This document shows, piece after piece, positions 60,588 to 64,000 of a DNA stretch of 64,000 bases (position 1 is the stretch's first letter; the number at the start of each line of letters is the position of its first letter). This stretch comes from Pseudomonas sp. H9 (GTDB taxonomy: Bacteria > Pseudomonadota > Gammaproteobacteria > Pseudomonadales > Pseudomonadaceae): the NCBI RefSeq assembly GCF_004353925.1, contig NZ_SMOK01000012.1, positions 124,001 through 188,000 on the forward strand, in the 5' to 3' direction. A model generated the notes under the pieces. The model saw only the letters and a program-made list of their open reading frames with translations, searched no databases and was not told where the DNA came from. The position numbers and the translations under genes are program-made.

Positions 60588-62348
60588 GTGCATGCCATCA
60601 GCTTTATCCAGGACTTGGCAGTGATCATGCTGGTTGCGGGTGTGGTCACTATCCTTTTTCACCGGTTCAAGCAGCCGGTGGTGCTCGGTTATATCGTCGC
60701 CGGCTTCATCATCGGCCCTCACACCCCTCCGTTTGGCCTGATTCACGACGAAGTCACCATCAAGACCCTTGCCGAGCTTGGGGTGATTTTCCTGATGTTC
60801 TGTCTGGGCCTGGAGTTCAGCCTGCGAAAGCTGTTCAAGGTTGGTGCAACTGCGTTTATCGCAGCGTTCCTGGAAATCGTGCTGATGATCTGGATCGGCT
60901 TCGAAATCGGCCGCTGGTTCGGTTGGAGCACGATGGATTCACTGTTCCTGGGCGCGATTCTGGCCATTTCTTCCACCACCATCATCGTTAAGGCGCTCAA
61001 CGACCTGAAGATGAAGAACGAACGCTTCGCTCAGCTGATCTTCGGCGTGCTGATCGTTGAGGACATTCTCGGTATCGGCATCATTGCCTTGCTCTCCGGG
61101 ATCGCGGTCAGTGGCTCGGTGAGTTCCGGTGAGGTGTTCTCCACGGTTGGCAAGCTGTCGTTGTTCATGATCGTGGCATTGGTCATCGGTATCTTGCTGG
61201 TACCCAGGCTGCTGGCCTACGTGGCGCGTTTCGAAAGCAACGAAATGCTGTTGATCACCGTTTTGGGCCTGTGTTTTGGCTTCTGTCTGCTGGTTGTCAA
61301 ACTCGAATACAGCATGGTGCTGGGCGCCTTCCTGATCGGTGCGATCATGGCTGAGTCTCGGCAGTTGCTGAAAATCGAACGCTTGATCGAGCCGGTTCGT
61401 GATCTGTTCAGCGCTATCTTCTTTGTCGCCATTGGCATGATGATCGACCCTATGGTGTTGGTCGAATATGCGTGGCCAATTGTGGTGATTACTATCGCCG
61501 TGGTGCTGGGCAAGATGCTGTCTTGCGGCATGGGAGCATTCATTGCCGGTAACGACGGACGCACCTCGCTGCGCGTGGGCATGGGGCTGTCTCAAATTGG
61601 CGAGTTCTCGTTCATCATCGCGGCATTGGGCATGACGTTGCAGGTGACGAGCGACTTTCTCTACCCGGTTGCTGTGGCTGTCTCGGCCATCACCACGCTG
61701 CTTACGCCTTACCTCATCCGGGGCGCCGATCCTTTGTCGCTGAAGCTTGCCAAGGTGGTACCGCGGCGTTTGGCGCGCGTGTTGTCGTTGTATGGCGAGT
61801 GGTTACGCAGCATCCAGCCGCACGGCGAAGGGGCGCTACTGGCTTCGATGATCCGGCGCATTCTGTTGCAGGTGGGCGTGAACCTGGCGCTGGTGGTGGC
61901 GATCTTTTTCAGTGGCGGTTATTTCGCGGTGCGTATCGGTGAATACCTGGGCGAATGGATCAGCGATGTCGGTCAGCAAAAAGCGCTGATCTGGGGGGCC
62001 GCATTGCTGCTTTCCCTGCCGTTCCTGATTGCCGCTTACCGTAAGCTCAAGGCGTTGTCGATGCTGCTGGCGGAGATGGGCGTCAAGCCGGAAATGGCGG
62101 GGCGTCATACTCAGCGGGTGCGGCGGGTGATCGCCGAGGTGATTCCACTGTTGTCGCTGCTGGTGATTTTTCTGCTGCTATCGGCACTGTCGGCGAGCAT
62201 TCTGCCGACCAGCGAGCTGTTGGTGCTGATCGTGGTGGTGGCCGCGGGCGTGGTTGCAGTGCTGTGGCGCTGGCTTATCCGAGTGCATACGCGCATGCAG
62301 ATCGCATTGCTGGAGACGCTGGAGAATCATCAGGAGCATCACCACTGA
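60588..62348 (+). CDS. Kef-type monovalent cation:proton antiporter (CPA2)
   Basis: The 586-residue membrane protein (GTG start, MHAISFIQDLAVIMLVAG) matches the CPA2 Na+/K+:H+ exchanger domain, with GFIIGPHTPP, LGVIFLMFCLGLEFSL, LGAILAISSTTIIVKAL and GLSQIGEFSFIIAALG. GGAG is nine bases before the GTG. It lacks a nucleotide-binding RCK domain: after about residue 400 there are three further hydrophobic segments and a histidine-rich end (HHH) in place of the cytoplasmic domain of E. coli KefB/KefC. Ion specificity cannot be assigned. Confidence 0.88.
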   Translation: MHAISFIQDLAVIMLVAGVVTILFHRFKQPVVLGYIVAGFIIGPHTPPFGLIHDEVTIKTLAELGVIFLMFCLGLEFSLRKLFKVGATAFIAAFLEIVLMIWIGFEIGRWFGWSTMDSLFLGAILAISSTTIIVKALNDLKMKNERFAQLIFGVLIVEDILGIGIIALLSGIAVSGSVSSGEVFSTVGKLSLFMIVALVIGILLVPRLLAYVARFESNEMLLITVLGLCFGFCLLVVKLEYSMVLGAFLIGAIMAESRQLLKIERLIEPVRDLFSAIFFVAIGMMIDPMVLVEYAWPIVVITIAVVLGKMLSCGMGAFIAGNDGRTSLRVGMGLSQIGEFSFIIAALGMTLQVTSDFLYPVAVAVSAITTLLTPYLIRGADPLSLKLAKVVPRRLARVLSLYGEWLRSIQPHGEGALLASMIRRILLQVGVNLALVVAIFFSGGYFAVRIGEYLGEWISDVGQQKALIWGAALLLSLPFLIAAYRKLKALSMLLAEMGVKPEMAGRHTQRVRRVIAEVIPLLSLLVIFLLLSALSASILPTSELLVLIVVVAAGVVAVLWRWLIRVHTRMQIALLETLENHQEHHH

Positions 62349-62494
62349 GGGGATGCGTGGAAACGCTTCCTGCGCGAGACGATTCGAATGTCCGAGGGGA
62401 TGGAGCGGTAGCGAAATCGCCACGCACAGGAAGGCATGGCGATTCTACGAACATTAATGGCTAAGGGCCATTAATTTGTGAGGATATTTCTCAT

Positions 62495-62902
62495 TCAGCT
62501 TTCCAGCCAGACATCGCGGGCCCAATGCCAGACCGATTCCCAGCTTTCTTCAGTGACGATTTCTTCTTCGCCCGACCATAGCACCACGGTACCGTCTTCC
62601 TCGACGCAGTAATAATCGTCACCGTCCTGGCAAATCGGGATCAGGTCGCGTGGTACACCCGCATCCCAAGCGTTTGCCGCCACCTCCGGCAGGTAGGTGT
62701 GCGACTGCGGATCGGTGGCGGTGACTGGCTCCAAGCTGCCATAGACCACGTCGCTGACCGTCAGCAAGAACTCCTTGAAGACGAATGGAATGTTGATGAA
62801 CAACTCTTCTTCGATTTCGACCAGCAGGTCTTCGTCCGGCAACTCAAGCGGCACAGGTACCGGTTCGTTGGCTTCTCGGAGCTGTTCGATGACTTCTTCC
62901 AC
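62495..62902 (-). CDS. SMI1/KNR4 family protein
   Basis: The 135-residue acidic protein (GTG at 62902, MEEVIEQLREANEPVPVPLELP) has the SMI1/KNR4 (SUKH) fold pattern: NIPFVFKEFLLTVSD, then YCVEEDGTVVLWSGEE. The GTG follows AGAGGA; the longer frame from 62929 has no such site. This family includes immunity proteins, but no toxin is adjacent and the protein is a conserved core gene in pseudomonads, so a housekeeping role is likely. Confidence 0.82.
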   Translation of the reverse strand: MEEVIEQLREANEPVPVPLELPDEDLLVEIEEELFINIPFVFKEFLLTVSDVVYGSLEPVTATDPQSHTYLPEVAANAWDAGVPRDLIPICQDGDDYYCVEEDGTVVLWSGEEEIVTEESWESVWHWARDVWLES

Positions 62903-62968
62903 GGTTCTATCCTCTAACCTTTGCGACACGCTGCGCGTTATACCCTAGTAGCCTGCTGCGCTAAAAGC

Positions 62969-62998
62969 AAAACCCCGGGACAAGCCCGGGGTTTTTTT
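62969..62998. terminator. Rho-independent terminator, bidirectional
   Basis: AAAACCCCGGG-ACAAG-CCCGGGGTTTTTTT: a seven-base-pair GC stem flanked by A and T runs. It follows the Tim44-domain gene on the minus strand, whose stop is at 63015. Confidence 0.9.
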
Positions 62999-63014
62999 GT
63001 GCAATGCCTTGAGA

Positions 63015-63872
63015 TCAGCCGTTCTGGCGGATCCCGGCGACCAGCCAAGGCTGGTTTTCGCCCTGGGCGCGTTCCATGTTCCAGCTTTCGCTGAACACTT
63101 CACCCTGGTCGAAGCGCGAGTTTTTCGACACACCGCTGAAGGTCAGGGTGGCGATGGTCTTGTCAGCGCGATCATCGACGCCTTCAAGCTGCACGTTCAG
63201 GTTGTCAATGTAGGTGGACTGGAAGCCATCACCCAGCTCGGCACGTTCCTGCTTGAGGAACTGCAGCATTTGTGGGGTGACGAACTCGGCGATCTTGTCC
63301 ATTTCGTTGGCATCCCAGTGCTGCTGCAGCGTCTGGAAGTGGTTACGGGCAGCGGCCAGGAAGTTTTGTTCGTTGAACCAGGCTGGCGCGTTGATCACCG
63401 GGTGAGCAGCAGCGGCAGGCGCAGCGGAACCACCGAAGATCGACGGCTGGGCAGCAGGCTGATGTGCTTCACGCTGGTATGGCGCGTGACCGGCGGCGGC
63501 CATTTGTGGCTGCTGCTTGCGGCGACGAGCGGCGATGAAGCGGAACACCAGGAAGGCGATCAGCGCCATGATCAGGATGTCGAAGATCTGCATGCCGTCG
63601 AAGCCATCGCCCATGAACATCGAGGCCAGCAGGCCACCGGCGGCGATACCGGCCAACGGGCCGAGCCATTTCGATGCGCCGCTGGCGGCGGCAGGTGCGC
63701 GACCTGGAGCGGTTGGCGAGGCAGCTGGAGTGGCAGGGGCAGCCTGGCGAGTCTGGTGGATTGGCGCGGCGCCCGAGCTTTTGCCGCCGCCCATGCGTTT
63801 GGCGGCACTGGCGTCGAGGCTCATCGTCAGACCGATGCACAGCGCCAGGGCGATGCTGAGAAAACGTTGCAT
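63015..63872 (-). CDS. Tim44-domain protein
   Basis: The 285-residue protein (from ATG 63872, MQRFLSIALALCIGL) has a signal-like N-terminus, an Ala/Pro/Ser-rich linker, a glycine-rich membrane segment with a second hydrophobic helix (ILIMALIAFLVFRFIAARRRK) and a C-terminal Tim44-like domain (about 160-285) with WFNEQNFLAAARNHFQTLQ. Tim44-like proteins bind membranes; the bacterial role is unclear. The extension to 63932 is less likely. Confidence 0.87.
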   Translation of the reverse strand: MQRFLSIALALCIGLTMSLDASAAKRMGGGKSSGAAPIHQTRQAAPATPAASPTAPGRAPAAASGASKWLGPLAGIAAGGLLASMFMGDGFDGMQIFDILIMALIAFLVFRFIAARRRKQQPQMAAAGHAPYQREAHQPAAQPSIFGGSAAPAAAAHPVINAPAWFNEQNFLAAARNHFQTLQQHWDANEMDKIAEFVTPQMLQFLKQERAELGDGFQSTYIDNLNVQLEGVDDRADKTIATLTFSGVSKNSRFDQGEVFSESWNMERAQGENQPWLVAGIRQNG

Positions 63873-63966
63873 AGAAGGGTATTCCCGTTTTGTGGATTGC
63901 ACGCGCGTCATGTTGCACAGGTTGTAGGACACATGACCAGCGCCAAGATGTTTCCATCTTTTGCCT

Positions 63967-63989
63967 GTAGGAGCGGGCTTGCCCCGCGA
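63967..63989 (+). repeat. REP element at window edge
   Basis: GTAGGAGCGGGCTTGCCCCG again, 11 bases from the window end. Any inverted partner would lie beyond the window. Confidence 0.85.
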
Positions 63990-64000
63990 TGAAATGACAT

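Noticed and set aside
62495..62902. SMI1/KNR4 protein as an immunity gene of a toxin system
   Set aside because: No polymorphic toxin or secretion gene is adjacent, and the gene looks conserved in pseudomonads.

Overview
The window is the chromosomal origin region of a Pseudomonas, most likely of the P. putida group. The gene order recF-dnaN-dnaA-oriC-rpmH-rnpA-yidD-yidC-mnmE-mnmG-rsmG-parA-parB-atpIBEFHAGDC-glmU-glmR-glmS is the classic pseudomonad layout. The later lpd3-cfa-cls block and the proteins themselves resemble P. putida-type sequences. Carriage of hcnABC suggests one of the cyanogenic members of that group; this species-level statement is inference from remembered homologues only.

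Layout. 1-3.8 kb: replication genes on the minus strand (gyrB start codon at the very edge, recF, dnaN, dnaA). 3.8-4.4 kb: oriC with DnaA boxes and an AT-rich stretch. 4.4-13 kb: rpmH, rnpA, yidD, yidC, mnmE, then a second origin-like region (8.3-8.8 kb), then mnmG, rsmG, parA, parB. 13-20.4 kb: the nine-gene ATP synthase operon. 20.4-24.7 kb: glmU, a DeoR-type regulator and glmS, followed by the attTn7 position. 24.7-30.5 kb: accessory cargo (two small unknown or poorly known genes, then a two-component system with a TonB-dependent receptor). 30.5-32.4 kb: two L,D-transpeptidases. 32.6-35.6 kb: hcnABC, hydrogen cyanide synthase. 35.6-49.8 kb: benzoate and catechol catabolism: a CatR/BenM-type LysR regulator, two BenR-type AraC regulators, benK, benF, benABCD, catBCA and benE. 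49.8-54.7 kb: lpd3, cfa, cls and a DUF3617 protein. 54.7-58.8 kb: a zinc-starvation cluster (folE2, an unknown secreted protein, zigA, a second CobW GTPase) around a perfect Zur box. 58.9-64 kb: pdxY, a thioesterase, a Kef-like transporter, an SMI1/KNR4 protein and a Tim44-domain protein.

How parts work together. Genes on both sides of oriC point away from it, so most are transcribed with the replication fork. ParA/ParB act on parS sites, of which three are visible (two in recF, one in folE2). BenR operators of the TGCA-N6-GGNTA pair type lie before benA and benK. Benzoate enters by BenK/BenE/BenF, BenABC and BenD make catechol, and CatA, CatB and CatC carry it to 3-oxoadipate enol-lactone. 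An ANR-like box and an Rsm hairpin put hcnABC under oxygen and Gac/Rsm control. REP/REPIN repeats punctuate the accessory half.

The most unusual signals are at the DNA level. There is a second oriC-like region with the same element spacing as the first, a strong window-wide excess of the DnaA 9-mer, and a cluster of four perfect DnaA boxes inside one CobW gene in different codon phases. Two BenR paralogues occur with matching operators. A secreted, histidine-free unknown protein sits under the Zur box. I did not see CRISPR arrays, tRNA or rRNA genes, intact insertion sequences or prophage.
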